Source: Actinocrinis sp035653575 (lineage in GTDB: Bacteria; Actinomycetota; Actinomycetes; Streptomycetales; Catenulisporaceae). From it: 64,000 nucleotides of DNA. Each line of letters starts with the position of its first letter. The first letter of the stretch is position 1. Below the pieces are notes generated by a model. The model searched no databases. It saw nothing but the letters and a program-made list of their open reading frames with translations, and was not told the DNA's origin. Shown here piece by piece: positions 42,592 to 52,159 of the stretch. Made by a program: the position numbers and the translations under genes. Location of the stretch: assembly GCF_035653575.1 (NCBI RefSeq), contig NZ_DASRBQ010000156.1, positions 9,041 to 73,040 of the forward strand, written 5' to 3'.

Positions 42592-43422
42592 ATGCCGACC
42601 CGCAGCCAGTCGACCACCTGGGACCCCGCACGCTACCTGCGCTACGCCGACCAGCGCGGCAGGCCCTTCCAGGACCTGCTCGGCCGGGTGCCCGCCGAGC
42701 AGCCGCGCCGCGTGGCCGACCTGGGCTGTGGACCGGGCAACGTCACCGCGCTGCTGTGCCGGCGCTGGCCGCAAGCGGCTGTCGTCGGCGTCGACAGCTC
42801 CGCGGAGATGATCGAGGCGGCGACGGCTGGCGCCGAACAGGAGCTCACCGCCTCCGGGCGCCTTAGCTTCGAACGCGGAGACTTGCGGGAGTGGCAGCCC
42901 GCCGAGCAGGTCGACGTCCTGATCACCAACGCCACGCTCCAGTGGGTCCCCGGCCACCTCGACCTGCTGCCCACGCTCCTCGGCCACGTCGCGCCCGGCG
43001 GCTGGTTCGCCATGGGCGTGCCCGGCAACTTCGGCGCGCCCTCGCACACACTGCTCGCCGACCTCCAGCGCGACAGCCGCTGGGCGAACCAGATCACCGG
43101 TGAGCAGTTCCGCCCTACCTCTCACGAGCCTGCCGAGTATCTGCGTGCCCTGACCGAGGCCGGCGCGGAAGCCGAGGTGTGGGAGACCACGTACTACTAC
43201 GTGCTGCCGGGCGTGAACGGCGTGCTCGACTTCGTCTCCTCCACCGCGCTGCGCCCCGTGCTTATCGAACTCGGTGGACCGGGTACAGAGGCCGCTCACG
43301 CATTCACCGAGGCGTACGCGGACGCGCTCCATACCGCCTACCCGCCCGAAATGCTCGGTGGTCGTACCGTGCAGGTGCTGCCGTATCGCAGGCTGTTCGC
43401 TATCGCCCACGTCCCGGCGTAA
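42592..43422 (+). CDS. tam: Trans-aconitate 2-methyltransferase
   Basis: Methylates trans-aconitate, a spontaneous by-product of cis-aconitate that inhibits aconitase. The 276-residue SAM-dependent enzyme shows WDPARYLRYADQRGRPFQDLL near the start, the SAM loop VADLGCGPGNVT at about 38-49, VGVDSS and NATLQWVPGH. GGAGGGG precedes the ATG. Divergent from its presumed repressor gene. Confidence 0.93.
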   Translation: MPTRSQSTTWDPARYLRYADQRGRPFQDLLGRVPAEQPRRVADLGCGPGNVTALLCRRWPQAAVVGVDSSAEMIEAATAGAEQELTASGRLSFERGDLREWQPAEQVDVLITNATLQWVPGHLDLLPTLLGHVAPGGWFAMGVPGNFGAPSHTLLADLQRDSRWANQITGEQFRPTSHEPAEYLRALTEAGAEAEVWETTYYYVLPGVNGVLDFVSSTALRPVLIELGGPGTEAAHAFTEAYADALHTAYPPEMLGGRTVQVLPYRRLFAIAHVPA

Positions 43423-43465
43423 CGCACCGTTCGCGGCCGCGGCGCCAGCCGCAGCGCCTTCGCGG

Positions 43466-44140
<675 letters not shown>

Positions 44141-44147
44141 ACGGTCA

Positions 44148-45125
44148 TCATGCCGTACGACGTGCCGCCACCCGGGCCGCGCTCGGCCAGCGGACATCGC
44201 GCGCCCAGCCGAACTTCTCGAACAGCCAGATGATCCGGGCGCTGGAATCCACCTGGCCGCGCAGCACGCCGTGCCGGGCCGCGGTCGGGTCGGCGTGGTG
44301 CAGGTTGTGCCAGGACTCGCCCATCGAGAGCACGGCCAGCCACCAGACGTTGCCGGACTTGTCCCGGGACTTGAACGGCCGCTCGCCGACCGCGTGGCAG
44401 ATCGAGTTGATCGACCAGGTCACGTGGTGCAGCAGGCCGATGCGCACCAAGGTGCCCCAGAAAAGCGCGGTCACCGCGCCCTGCCACGACCACGACCACA
44501 GGCCGCCGGCCAGCGGGGGAGCGAGCACCGAGGCGACCACGAGCCACGGGAACGCCCGGGACACCTTCACGATCGCCCGATCCTTGAGCAGGTCGGGGGC
44601 GTACTGCTTCTGGTCGGTCTGCTCTACGTCGAACATCCACCCGATGTGCGCGAACGCCAGACCCTTCATCAGGGCCGGGATCGTGGAGCCGTAGCGCCAC
44701 GGCGAGTGCGGGTCGCCGTCCTTGTCGGAGAAGCGGTGGTGCCGGCGGTGGTCGGCCACCCAGCGGATCACCGGGCCCTCGACGGCCAGCGAGCCGGCCA
44801 CCGCGAGCACCACCCGCAGCGCCCTGACGGCCTTGAACGAGCTGTGCGTGAAGTACCGGTGGAAGCCGACGGTCACGCCGTGACCGGAGATCGCGTACAT
44901 GACGGCCGCGATGACCACGTCGTGCCAACCCAGGCCCCAGCCCCAGGCGAACGGGATGGCGGCGAGCACGGCCAGGAACGGGATGCCGATGAACAGGGCG
45001 ATGGCCACCCGTTCCTTGGTGGACTGGCGCAGCCCGCTGATCGTGCCGGCGCTCCCCCCTTCCTCGGCGACACCGGCGGAGACTGGGGCGGGGCTGGTGA
45101 CACGGGCCGTGGTGGTTGCAGTCAT
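44148..45125 (-). CDS. Acyl-CoA desaturase (delta-9 type fatty acid desaturase)
   Basis: An inner-membrane di-iron enzyme that introduces a double bond into acyl-CoA. The 325-residue protein has four hydrophobic helices and the three histidine boxes HRYFTHSSF, HRRHH and HNLHH. The N-terminal 30 residues are variable. It is upstream of, and probably co-transcribed with, a TetR regulator. Electron-transfer partners (ferredoxin/reductase) are not nearby. Confidence 0.93.
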   Translation of the reverse strand: MTATTTARVTSPAPVSAGVAEEGGSAGTISGLRQSTKERVAIALFIGIPFLAVLAAIPFAWGWGLGWHDVVIAAVMYAISGHGVTVGFHRYFTHSSFKAVRALRVVLAVAGSLAVEGPVIRWVADHRRHHRFSDKDGDPHSPWRYGSTIPALMKGLAFAHIGWMFDVEQTDQKQYAPDLLKDRAIVKVSRAFPWLVVASVLAPPLAGGLWSWSWQGAVTALFWGTLVRIGLLHHVTWSINSICHAVGERPFKSRDKSGNVWWLAVLSMGESWHNLHHADPTAARHGVLRGQVDSSARIIWLFEKFGWARDVRWPSAARVAARRTA

Positions 45126-45304
45126 CGGCGTATCTGATCCCTTTCAGGCACAACGTTTCGCGGGCCGGTTAAGACCCCTACGCTTCCGTAAGTTACGGTC
45201 GCGTAGGTCTTCCGGCAAGTGCGGGTGACTGACGGGGTATCAGGTGTCGGCCGCGGCGCGAGCGGCGTCGGATCCTCGCGGGACGGTCGGCAGCGCCCCC
45301 GGCG

Positions 45305-46489
45305 TCACCCCTCCGCCGCGATCGCCGCGTGCAGGACCGGGGCCAGCTCAGGAGGCGTGACCACCTCGGCGCGCACCGCATCGCAACCGACCCACTGCGC
45401 CGCCTCATGCAGCGCCTTCGCCATCGGCACGGCGGCCTTCGCGGAAGCCAGCGAGACCTGACGCCCGATCAGCGTTCCGCCTTCGCGTGCCGGGTCCGCT
45501 CGCCCGATCAGCTTCCCGCCGTGCAGCAGCGGCATCGCGTAGTAGCCGTGCACCCGCTTCGGCTTGGGCACGTAGGCCTCCAGCCGATGCGAAAAGCCGA
45601 AGATCCGCTCGGTGCGCCGCCGCTCCCAGATCAGCGAGTCGAACGGCGAGAGCAGCGTGGTGCGGTGCCGCCCGGCCGCCCCGGACTCCAGCGCGGCCAG
45701 CGCGGCCGGGTCCGCCCAGGCGTCGCGCCCCCAGCCCTCCACCTCGACCGGCACCAGGCCCGCCTCCTCGGCCAGCGCGACGAAGTCCTGCTGCGGCTTG
45801 AGGCGGTAGTAGTCGAGCAGGTCGATCTGTGTGGCCACTCCCATGGCCCGCCCAGCCAGCGCGATCATGCGCACCACGCAGGCGTGGTCGTCAAGGTCGT
45901 CGTGCAGCAGGTGCGCCGGTATGGCCCGCTCCGGCAGGTCGTAGACGCGCCGCCAGCCGCGCCGCTCAACGCACACCACCTCGCCGGTGGCCAGCAACCG
46001 CTCCACCGCGACCTTCACCTCCGACCAGTCCCACCAGCCCGGGGTCTTGCGCGCGCCGCCGAGCTCGGTCGTGGTCAACGGCCCCTCCGCGGCCAGCCGG
46101 CCGGTGATCTCCGCCATCGTGGCCTCGGAAATCACCTCATTTCCCCATACGCTGCCCCGGTCCCGGTAGTGCCTGCGGCGCAGCGCCATCATCGGCCACT
46201 CCTCCACCGGCAGCACGCAGGCCGCGTGCGACCAATACTCGAAGGTGCGCGCCTGCCCAGGCTCGTGCGACCAGTACGCGGTGTGGATCGCCTCGCGCCC
46301 GATCGGCCCGAGCCTGGCGAAGGGAACCAGCTCCTGTGAGCGCGCCAGCACCGAGATCGTGTCGAGCTGTACCGCGCCGAGCAGCCGCAGCACGCCGGGT
46401 ACTCCAGCGCGCCGGTCGATCGCGCCGAGCAGACCCTGTGCCCGCAGTGCGGCGCGGCGAGCCTCGTCGGCGGTAAGCATCGTTCCCAT
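45305..46489 (-). CDS. YcaQ-like winged-helix protein (HTH_42; DNA crosslink glycosylase family)
   Basis: A 394-residue member of the AlkX/YcaQ family, whose characterised members unhook interstrand DNA crosslinks by base excision. Family marks are GVLRLLGAVQLDTISVLARSQELV near the start, YWSHAACVLP at about 83-92, and SPFDSLIWERRRTERIFGFSHRLEAYVPKPKRVHGYY near 275. In antibiotic-producing actinomycetes related proteins give self-resistance. ATG at 46489 with TAGGGT 6 nt upstream; ATG at 46480 is an alternative. Confidence 0.88.
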   Translation of the reverse strand: MGTMLTADEARRAALRAQGLLGAIDRRAGVPGVLRLLGAVQLDTISVLARSQELVPFARLGPIGREAIHTAYWSHEPGQARTFEYWSHAACVLPVEEWPMMALRRRHYRDRGSVWGNEVISEATMAEITGRLAAEGPLTTTELGGARKTPGWWDWSEVKVAVERLLATGEVVCVERRGWRRVYDLPERAIPAHLLHDDLDDHACVVRMIALAGRAMGVATQIDLLDYYRLKPQQDFVALAEEAGLVPVEVEGWGRDAWADPAALAALESGAAGRHRTTLLSPFDSLIWERRRTERIFGFSHRLEAYVPKPKRVHGYYAMPLLHGGKLIGRADPAREGGTLIGRQVSLASAKAAVPMAKALHEAAQWVGCDAVRAEVVTPPELAPVLHAAIAAEG

Positions 46490-46495
46490 GCCGCG

Positions 46496-46501
46496 ACCCT
46501 A
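46496..46501 (-). promoter_or_regulatory. -10 hexamer of a likely leaderless promoter (YcaQ-like gene)
   Basis: TAGGGT on the minus strand, 6 nt before the ATG at 46489. Confidence 0.45.
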
Positions 46502-46544
46502 GCGGGCAGCTCCGACAAAACAGAGTTCGTCATTAACCGGAATC

Positions 46545-46560
46545 GTGATCAGGCGATCAC
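46545..46560. promoter_or_regulatory. 16-bp dyad GTGATC-n4-GATCAC
   Basis: Perfect 6-bp arms around AGGC, 56-71 bp upstream of the YcaQ-like start codon. Candidate operator for an unknown regulator. Confidence 0.4.
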
Positions 46561-46708
46561 AAGGTGTAATGACTCGCCGCTTTCAATCGGGCCTCGATCG
46601 GCGCCCGACTCGCGCACCCGACACCTGCTTGACACTGTGTGTTTGTTGACGTTCGGCCAGGTACATCGCGCAAACGCCCCCCGGTGTCGAGCACTGTGCC
46701 TCGCGTCA

Positions 46709-46714
46709 TATAAT
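46709..46714 (+). promoter_or_regulatory. consensus -10 TATAAT upstream of ndh
   Basis: A perfect TATAAT, unusual in this GC-rich DNA, with no good -35 at 17 bp. It would give ndh an untranslated leader of about 160 nt. Confidence 0.45.
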
Positions 46715-46881
46715 CGAAACGTAAAGAGGTACAGATTTTCGCGTGGGGAGCTTGAGACACGCTTCTCACGTCCGCGACCGAAGCCCCATCGCCGTGGCAA
46801 TGCGTCGAGGATCGCAGCTAATGCCACCCTCCGCTCGATGGCGAGCGATGGACGAGCCAAGTAGGACGCGTCGAAGGAACC

Positions 46882-48327
46882 GTGAGCGAGCCCACCATGA
46901 CTACTGCGCTGACTCCTGCCGCCACAGCCTCCAACATCCCGCCGCGAATCCTGGTCATCGGCGGGGGATACGTGGGGATGTTTACGGCCCAGCGAATCCT
47001 TAAGCACCTCAAGCGCGGCGAGGCGACCGTGACCGTGGTCGACCCCCGCCCCTACATGACCTACCAGCCCTTCCTGCCCGAAGCGGCCGCCGGCTCGATC
47101 GCGCCGCGCAACCTGGTCGCTCCGCTGCGCCGGGTGCTCAAGGGCCCCAACGCCGAAGTCATCACCGGTCGCGTGGTCTCGGTCGACCACACCCGCAAGT
47201 CGGCCACCATCGCCCCGAACACCGGCGAGGCCTACGAGCTGTCCTTCGACGAGCTGGTCGTCGCGGTCGGCTCGGTACCGCGCACTCTGCCGATCCCCGG
47301 CCTGGCCGAGCACGGCATCGGCTTCAAGCAGGTCGAAGAGGCCGTCAGCCTGCGCAACCACGTGATCGGGCAGATCGACCTGGCCGACTCCATCAAGGAC
47401 CCGGCGCTCCGGCGCAAGGCCCTGACCTTCGTCTTCGTCGGCGGCGGCTTCGCCGGCGTCGAGGCGATCGCCGAGATGGAGGACATGGCCCGCGACGTGT
47501 CCAAGTGGTACGCCAACGTCGAGCCCGAGGACATGCGCTGGCTGCTGGTCGAGGCCGCGGACCGGATCCTGCCCGAGGTCGGTCCCGAGCTGGGCGTGTG
47601 GACCGCCGAGGAACTGCGCAAGCGCGGCATCCAGGTCAAGATGAAGACCTTCCTCAACTCCTGCGTGGACAACCACGTGGTGCTCTCCGACGGCACCGAG
47701 ATGGACGCCTCCACGATCGTGTGGACCGCGGGAGTCAAGCCGAACCCGGTCGTCGAGCAGCTCGGCGTCCCGCTCGGCCCCAAGGGCCACGTCGACACGC
47801 AGGCGAGCCTGCGCGTCGTCGGTTACGACCACGTCTGGGCCGCCGGTGACTGCGCCCAGGTGCCCGACCTGTCCAAGGGCCCGGGCAACTGGTGCTCCCC
47901 GTCGGCGCAGCACGCGGTGCGTCAGGCCAAGCGCCTCGCGGACAACATCGTCTCGGCGCTGCGCGGTAAGGCCGTCCAGGACTACGTACACAAGCACGTC
48001 GGTTCGGTAGCCGGCCTCGGCATCGGCAAGGGCGTCGCGAACGTGTACGGCATGAAGCTGCGCGGCTGGCCCGCCTGGCTCATGCACCGCGCGTACCACG
48101 TCAGCCGGGTGCCCACCTTCAACCGCAAGGTGCGGGTGTGCATGGACTGGGTGCTCGCCGGGTTCTTCCGCCGCGAGGCCGTCTCGCTGACCTCCTTCGA
48201 GAACCCGCGCGAGGAGTTCGCCGTGGTCGCCGTCCCGGCAGCGTTGCCGAAGCAGGCTGAGCCCGCCGCGATCGAGAGCGTGAACGGCAAGGCGCACGAC
48301 GAGCAGGTCGAAACCGCAGGAGTCTGA
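46882..48327 (+). CDS. ndh: Type II NADH dehydrogenase (NDH-2)
   Basis: Passes electrons from NADH to menaquinone without pumping protons. The 481-residue flavoprotein has ILVIGGGYVGMFTA (FAD, about 24-37), PFLPEAAAGSI, the NAD loop FVFVGGGFAGVEAIAE at about 178-193, and VWAAGDCAQVP. The C-terminus has the amphipathic membrane-binding segment. A GTG start at 46882 sits 2 nt from AAGGAA and an ATG at 46897 is further away; the choice is open. A strong hairpin follows the stop. Confidence 0.93.
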   Translation: MSEPTMTTALTPAATASNIPPRILVIGGGYVGMFTAQRILKHLKRGEATVTVVDPRPYMTYQPFLPEAAAGSIAPRNLVAPLRRVLKGPNAEVITGRVVSVDHTRKSATIAPNTGEAYELSFDELVVAVGSVPRTLPIPGLAEHGIGFKQVEEAVSLRNHVIGQIDLADSIKDPALRRKALTFVFVGGGFAGVEAIAEMEDMARDVSKWYANVEPEDMRWLLVEAADRILPEVGPELGVWTAEELRKRGIQVKMKTFLNSCVDNHVVLSDGTEMDASTIVWTAGVKPNPVVEQLGVPLGPKGHVDTQASLRVVGYDHVWAAGDCAQVPDLSKGPGNWCSPSAQHAVRQAKRLADNIVSALRGKAVQDYVHKHVGSVAGLGIGKGVANVYGMKLRGWPAWLMHRAYHVSRVPTFNRKVRVCMDWVLAGFFRREAVSLTSFENPREEFAVVAVPAALPKQAEPAAIESVNGKAHDEQVETAGV

Positions 48328-48365
48328 GCTCACGCATAGCGGCTGAGCATCTGACAGCCACGCCT

Positions 48366-48407
48366 ACGCGGCCGGCGCGTGCGTTCCAACGCACGCGCCG
48401 GCCGCGT
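48366..48407 (+). terminator. 19-bp perfect stem terminator after ndh
   Basis: Arms 48366-48384 and 48389-48407 pair perfectly with a TCCA loop; the strongest hairpin of the window, 39 nt after the ndh stop. Confidence 0.85.
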
Positions 48408-48487
48408 CGTGTTCGGCAGCTAAACAACACCCGGATGTTCGGGCGCATTTTGCTGCAACTGAACGCTTCGCGCCGCAGAATGGTCAC

Positions 48488-49780
48488 GTGACTGTTGTGG
48501 AATCCGGGCCTGCGTTCGCGGTCGACCCGCAGCGCTGGCCTGACCTCGCCCAGGTGCCGCCCACCGGCGTGAAGGCCAGGCTGGCACGCAAGTTCTTCGC
48601 CCAGGCCGTGGCACACCTGCCCGTGCGCGTCGTGGGCCCCAGCGGCCGGCGGCTCGGCGGGGGCGGCGACGAGCGCTCCGCGGTCATGACCCTGAACCGG
48701 CCACGCGAGTTCTTCGCCAGGATCGGCGCACACGGCCTCATCGGCTTCGGCGAGTCGTACCAGACCGGAGCCTGGGACGCCGACGACCTCGCGGCCGTGC
48801 TCGGCGCGTTCGCCCGCAGAGTCGCCGACCTGGTTCCGCGGCCGCTGCAGAAACTGCGCGGCCTGTACGTCGCGCGCTTCCCGTCCGAGGAGGACGGCAC
48901 GCCGGTCAACGCCCGCCGCAACATCGAGCGGCACTACGACTTGTCCAATGATCTGTTCGAACTATTCCTCGACGAGTCCATGACCTACTCCAGCGCGCTC
49001 TACGGCGGCGTGCAGGCCGCGGTCGACTACGAGCCGGACGACGAGGCCAGCGCGCTGCACCAGGCGCAGCTGCGCAAGATCGACACGATTCTCGACGCCG
49101 CCGGCGTGCGTGAGGGCTCGAAGGTGCTGGAGATCGGTTCCGGCTGGGGCGCGCTGGCGATGCGCGCGGCCGGCGAGCGCGGCGCCTACGTCACGACCCT
49201 GACGCTCTCCAAGGAGCAGAAGGCGCTCGCGGAGGAGCGGATCGCGGCGGCGGGTCTGAGCGACCGGATCGAGGTGCGGCTGGCCGACTACCGCGAGGTG
49301 GGTCCGCCGCAGGGCGCCCCGGGCTACGACGCGATCGTGTCGGTGGAGATGATCGAGGCCGTCGGCGAGCGCTACTGGCCGGAGTACTTCGAGACGATCG
49401 ACCGGCTGCTGGCCCCGGGCGGGCGCGCTGCCGTGCAGTCGATCACCATGGCCCACCAGCGGATGCTGGCCACCCGCAAGACGTACACGTGGATCCACAA
49501 GTACATCTTCCCGGGCGGCCTGATTCCCTCGGTCACCGCGATCGAGCAGGCCCTGCGCGCCCGCACCCGGTTGCGCCTGGTGCGCCGGCTCGACTTCGGC
49601 GAGGACTACGCACGCACCCTGCGTACCTGGCGGGAGCGGTTCGAGGCGCACTGGCCGGCGGTCAGCGCCCTGGGCTTCGACGAGGTCTTCCATCGCACCT
49701 GGCGGTTCTACCTCGCCTACTGCGAGGCCGGATTCGCCTCCGGCTACCTCGGCGTCTCGCAGCTCACTTTCGCACGCTGA
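48488..49780 (+). CDS. Cyclopropane-fatty-acyl-phospholipid synthase family methyltransferase
   Basis: Adds a methylene (or methyl) group from SAM to unsaturated acyl chains of membrane lipids. The 430-residue protein has an N-terminal lipid-binding region of about 130 residues and a SAM domain with HYDLSNDLFELFLDESMTYS, VLEIGSGWGALA, the EMIEAVGERYW catalytic region and YIFPGG. Length and motifs agree with bacterial CFA synthases. GTG start. Its 3' end overlaps the converging membrane-protein gene by 17 bp. The desaturase at 44-45 kb could provide its substrate. Confidence 0.92.
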   Translation: MTVVESGPAFAVDPQRWPDLAQVPPTGVKARLARKFFAQAVAHLPVRVVGPSGRRLGGGGDERSAVMTLNRPREFFARIGAHGLIGFGESYQTGAWDADDLAAVLGAFARRVADLVPRPLQKLRGLYVARFPSEEDGTPVNARRNIERHYDLSNDLFELFLDESMTYSSALYGGVQAAVDYEPDDEASALHQAQLRKIDTILDAAGVREGSKVLEIGSGWGALAMRAAGERGAYVTTLTLSKEQKALAEERIAAAGLSDRIEVRLADYREVGPPQGAPGYDAIVSVEMIEAVGERYWPEYFETIDRLLAPGGRAAVQSITMAHQRMLATRKTYTWIHKYIFPGGLIPSVTAIEQALRARTRLRLVRRLDFGEDYARTLRTWRERFEAHWPAVSALGFDEVFHRTWRFYLAYCEAGFASGYLGVSQLTFAR

Positions 49781-50480
49781 CCGGCGATACCTGCGGATGC
49801 GCCATCATCGGCGGCGGCAGGACGCACATGCCCGGGTCGCCGTGCACGAGCGTAACGACGAGCGTCTGCGGGTTTTGTCTCGCGGCCGGCTGCGGGTTCG
49901 CCTGGTAGACGACGATGTTCAGCACCGAGCCGACGGGCATCGCTGAGGGGTCGATGTTCACGACCTGATCGCCGGTGGCTTTGTCCGGGGCGTGCACGGT
50001 GAAGACCTGCCGCACGAGTTCGAAGGTGGGCGGGCCGCTCGGGCATTTGGTGCTCCAGGTGTTCGGCGCGACGCTGCGCACCACCGCGCGCACGCCCGCC
50101 TGTTCCAGCACGCGTTGCAGGCCGGCCGGATCGCTGAAGACCTGATGCAGCGTCACGCTGACCACCGAGCTCGCCGTGGTGTGAACCGACCATCCGGCCA
50201 TGTCCACGTTCACCGAGTACCCGTCCGCGCTGAACGTCTGTCCGCTACCGACCGCGCTGGGCGTCTGCCCGCTGCCGCCCGCGCTGGGCAGCGACAACAC
50301 CACCGCGAGGCTCGCTCCGAGCACTCCGGCCACCGCGCTGCCGGTGACCGCCCTGCGCCGCTTGCGCAGCCCGCGACCTCGCGCCGCGATCTCGTCGAGC
50401 GGTCGCTGCATGGTGACCGTGTTCAGCGAACGGGCGACAGCCTCGAGTACGTCGTCATCCGTGATGGTGTCCTTGCTCAC
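49764..50480 (-). CDS. single-pass membrane protein partner of the adjacent ECF sigma factor
   Basis: A 238-residue protein I do not recognise. GTG at 50480 overlaps the sigma-factor stop by 4 bp, so the long open frame beyond it is false. Residues 1-50 are cytoplasmic (acidic DDDVLEAVARSL then Arg-rich), one TM helix spans about 51-72, and the rest is outside, with two Cys. The position is that of an anti-sigma factor, but the zinc-binding HxxxCxxC motif is absent. A regulatory role is inference. Confidence 0.8.
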   Translation of the reverse strand: MSKDTITDDDVLEAVARSLNTVTMQRPLDEIAARGRGLRKRRRAVTGSAVAGVLGASLAVVLSLPSAGGSGQTPSAVGSGQTFSADGYSVNVDMAGWSVHTTASSVVSVTLHQVFSDPAGLQRVLEQAGVRAVVRSVAPNTWSTKCPSGPPTFELVRQVFTVHAPDKATGDQVVNIDPSAMPVGSVLNIVVYQANPQPAARQNPQTLVVTLVHGDPGMCVLPPPMMAHPQVSPVSVRK

Positions 50481-51004
50481 CGGGATCGTGTCTCCTCTTC
50501 GACGCTCACCGCGAGCTGGTCTCGCAAGGTGGCGATGGCCCGCGAGAGATGTGCCGTCACTGTGCCGGGCGCTATCGCGAGCGTCCGCGCGGTGGTCTGC
50601 GTGTCGAGATCGAGGAAGACCCGCAGCGCGACCACCTCGCGTTGCCGGGCCGGAAGGCTGCGCACGGCCGCGAGCACCTGCTCGTCCACGCCCATCGTGG
50701 CGTCCGGCGCGGTCGGCGCTGTGTCCTGTGAGCCCCTGCTCTCCCAGGACACTTCGCGCCGCCGTCGGCGCCACCACGACACATGCGTGTTCAGCGCGGT
50801 GCGCACCACCCATGCCTGTGGGGCCGGGTGACGGCTCACCTTCCACCACGACGCCCACGCACGGGCGTACGCCTCCGCGATCAAGTCCTCGGCCAGCAGC
50901 CGATCGCCGACCGAGGCGTATACCGCGCGCAGGCAGCCGTCCCGCGAGGCCTGGTAGAACTCCGCGAATTCCTCGGGTTCGTCTCCCACGTCCCTATGAC
51001 GCAT
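50477..51004 (-). CDS. SigE-family ECF RNA polymerase sigma factor
   Basis: A 175-residue sigma factor with region 2 (RLLAEDLIAEAYARAWASW, about 34-52) and region 4 (LPARQREVVALRVFLDLDTQTTARTLAIAPGTVTAHLSRAI). It overlaps the downstream membrane-protein gene by 4 bp. A start at ATG 51004 lacks a clear ribosome site. Target genes unknown. Confidence 0.88.
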   Translation of the reverse strand: MRHRDVGDEPEEFAEFYQASRDGCLRAVYASVGDRLLAEDLIAEAYARAWASWWKVSRHPAPQAWVVRTALNTHVSWWRRRRREVSWESRGSQDTAPTAPDATMGVDEQVLAAVRSLPARQREVVALRVFLDLDTQTTARTLAIAPGTVTAHLSRAIATLRDQLAVSVEEETRSR

Positions 51005-51053
51005 CGGCGGCCCGATCCGCTTACCTACTCAGCGCGGCAACTTTGACGACCTG

Positions 51054-51968
51054 TCACTGGCGCGCGGCGACCTCGCCCTCGATCACCGGTATTCGCTCGC
51101 GCAGCTTCTCGCGCGGCGCGGACTTGCGCGTGGACAGCCAGCTGCCGATCAGCACGAGCGGGAAACCGACGCCGACCCCAGCGGTGAAGTGCTCGCCGAG
51201 CACCAGCATGCCGAGCAGCACGGCCACCGCCGGATTGATGAACGTGATGACCGTCGCGCGCACCGGACCGGCCTCGGCGATCAGCTGGAAGAAGAGCAGG
51301 AACGCCGCCGCGGTGCAGATCAGACCGAGGGTGAGGACCGCCCCGATCACATTGGCGTGCGGCATGACACGCGGGCGCGTGACGATCGCGGCCGGGATGT
51401 ACGCCAGCGCCACGCCGGTCAGCGACAGCGAGATCACCGCCAGCGTGGGCACCTGCTTCAGCTTCCGGTCGGCGATGATCGGCGCGACGGCGTAACCGAC
51501 CGCGACCAGCAGCACCTCGCCCATGCGCAGCGCGGAGGTGGATCCGACGTCGAGTCCGACGACCGCCGCCACCCCCGCCATTCCGACCAGCAGGCCGAGC
51601 AGCCGCCGGGGGTCGAGCGCCGAATGGTCGCCGAGCCGCCAGGTGACCAGCGTGCTGACCAGCGGCACGGCCGCGATCAACAGGCCGGCCAGGCTGCTGC
51701 TGATGTGCTGTTCGGCGTCGTTGAGCAGCAGCCATGGGCCGCCGATCTCCAGCACCGCGAAGGCCAGCAGCGGCTGCCACGCGCGCAGCGCCGGCCGGAT
51801 CATCCCGCGCCGCCAGGCGATCGGCAGCAGGATCGCCGCCCCGATGGCGGTGCGCGAAAGCACCAGGAAGGGCGCGCTGACGCCTTCCAGAGCGATCTTG
51901 ATGAACAAGTACGGTATGCCCCAGATCACGGACATCAGCGCGAACAGCAGCCACCCACGCCTGGTCAT
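51054..51968 (-). CDS. EamA-family (DMT) transporter
   Basis: A 304-residue membrane exporter with ten helices arranged as two EamA repeats (WGIPYLFIKIALEG in the first, FINPAVAVLLGMLVLGEHF in the second). The family exports amino acids, metabolites or drugs; the substrate here is unknown. ATG preceded by GAGGGGAG. Confidence 0.9.
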   Translation of the reverse strand: MTRRGWLLFALMSVIWGIPYLFIKIALEGVSAPFLVLSRTAIGAAILLPIAWRRGMIRPALRAWQPLLAFAVLEIGGPWLLLNDAEQHISSSLAGLLIAAVPLVSTLVTWRLGDHSALDPRRLLGLLVGMAGVAAVVGLDVGSTSALRMGEVLLVAVGYAVAPIIADRKLKQVPTLAVISLSLTGVALAYIPAAIVTRPRVMPHANVIGAVLTLGLICTAAAFLLFFQLIAEAGPVRATVITFINPAVAVLLGMLVLGEHFTAGVGVGFPLVLIGSWLSTRKSAPREKLRERIPVIEGEVAARQ

Positions 51969-52098
51969 GTAACTCCCCTCAGTATCGCGTGAAGCTTACG
52001 ACAAGCCCCCGACACACGACAGCCTGCGACCGACGCCAGGCCCATGACCAGCTGTTTTCCGTGTCCGCCGATTCGCCGGAAAAAATCTTGAAACCGGC

Positions 52099-52124
52099 TG
52101 TCGGATTCCGGTCGCCCCGTTCGA
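52099..52124 (+). promoter_or_regulatory. candidate ECF42-dependent promoter
   Basis: TGTCGG (52099-52104) and CGA (52122-52124) are separated by 17 nt, close to the TGTCGA/CGA pattern reported for ECF42 sigma factors of Streptomyces. It would drive the DUF998-DGPF-sigma group with a short leader. Confidence 0.45.
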
Positions 52125-52159
52125 GGTGCAAGTAGGAACCCCGAATGGAGGAGACCACC

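Larger units (their letters stand above)
46490..46881. other. 392-bp divergent promoter region of the YcaQ-like gene and ndh
   Basis: No credible gene. It contains a leaderless -10 for the YcaQ-like gene, a 16-bp dyad at 46545-46560, TTGACA at 46629 and TTGACG at 46646, a consensus TATAAT at 46709-46714, and a long ndh leader of about 165 nt with a small hairpin (46832-46847). Confidence 0.65.

Noticed and set aside
49764..50858. 364-codon frame joining the membrane protein to sigma-factor antisense phase
   Set aside because: The part above 50480 is an out-of-frame reading of the sigma gene; the GTGA overlap fixes the true start.
52145..52159. Upstream ATG for the DUF998 protein
   Set aside because: The codon overlaps the GGAGGAG ribosome site of ATG 52160.
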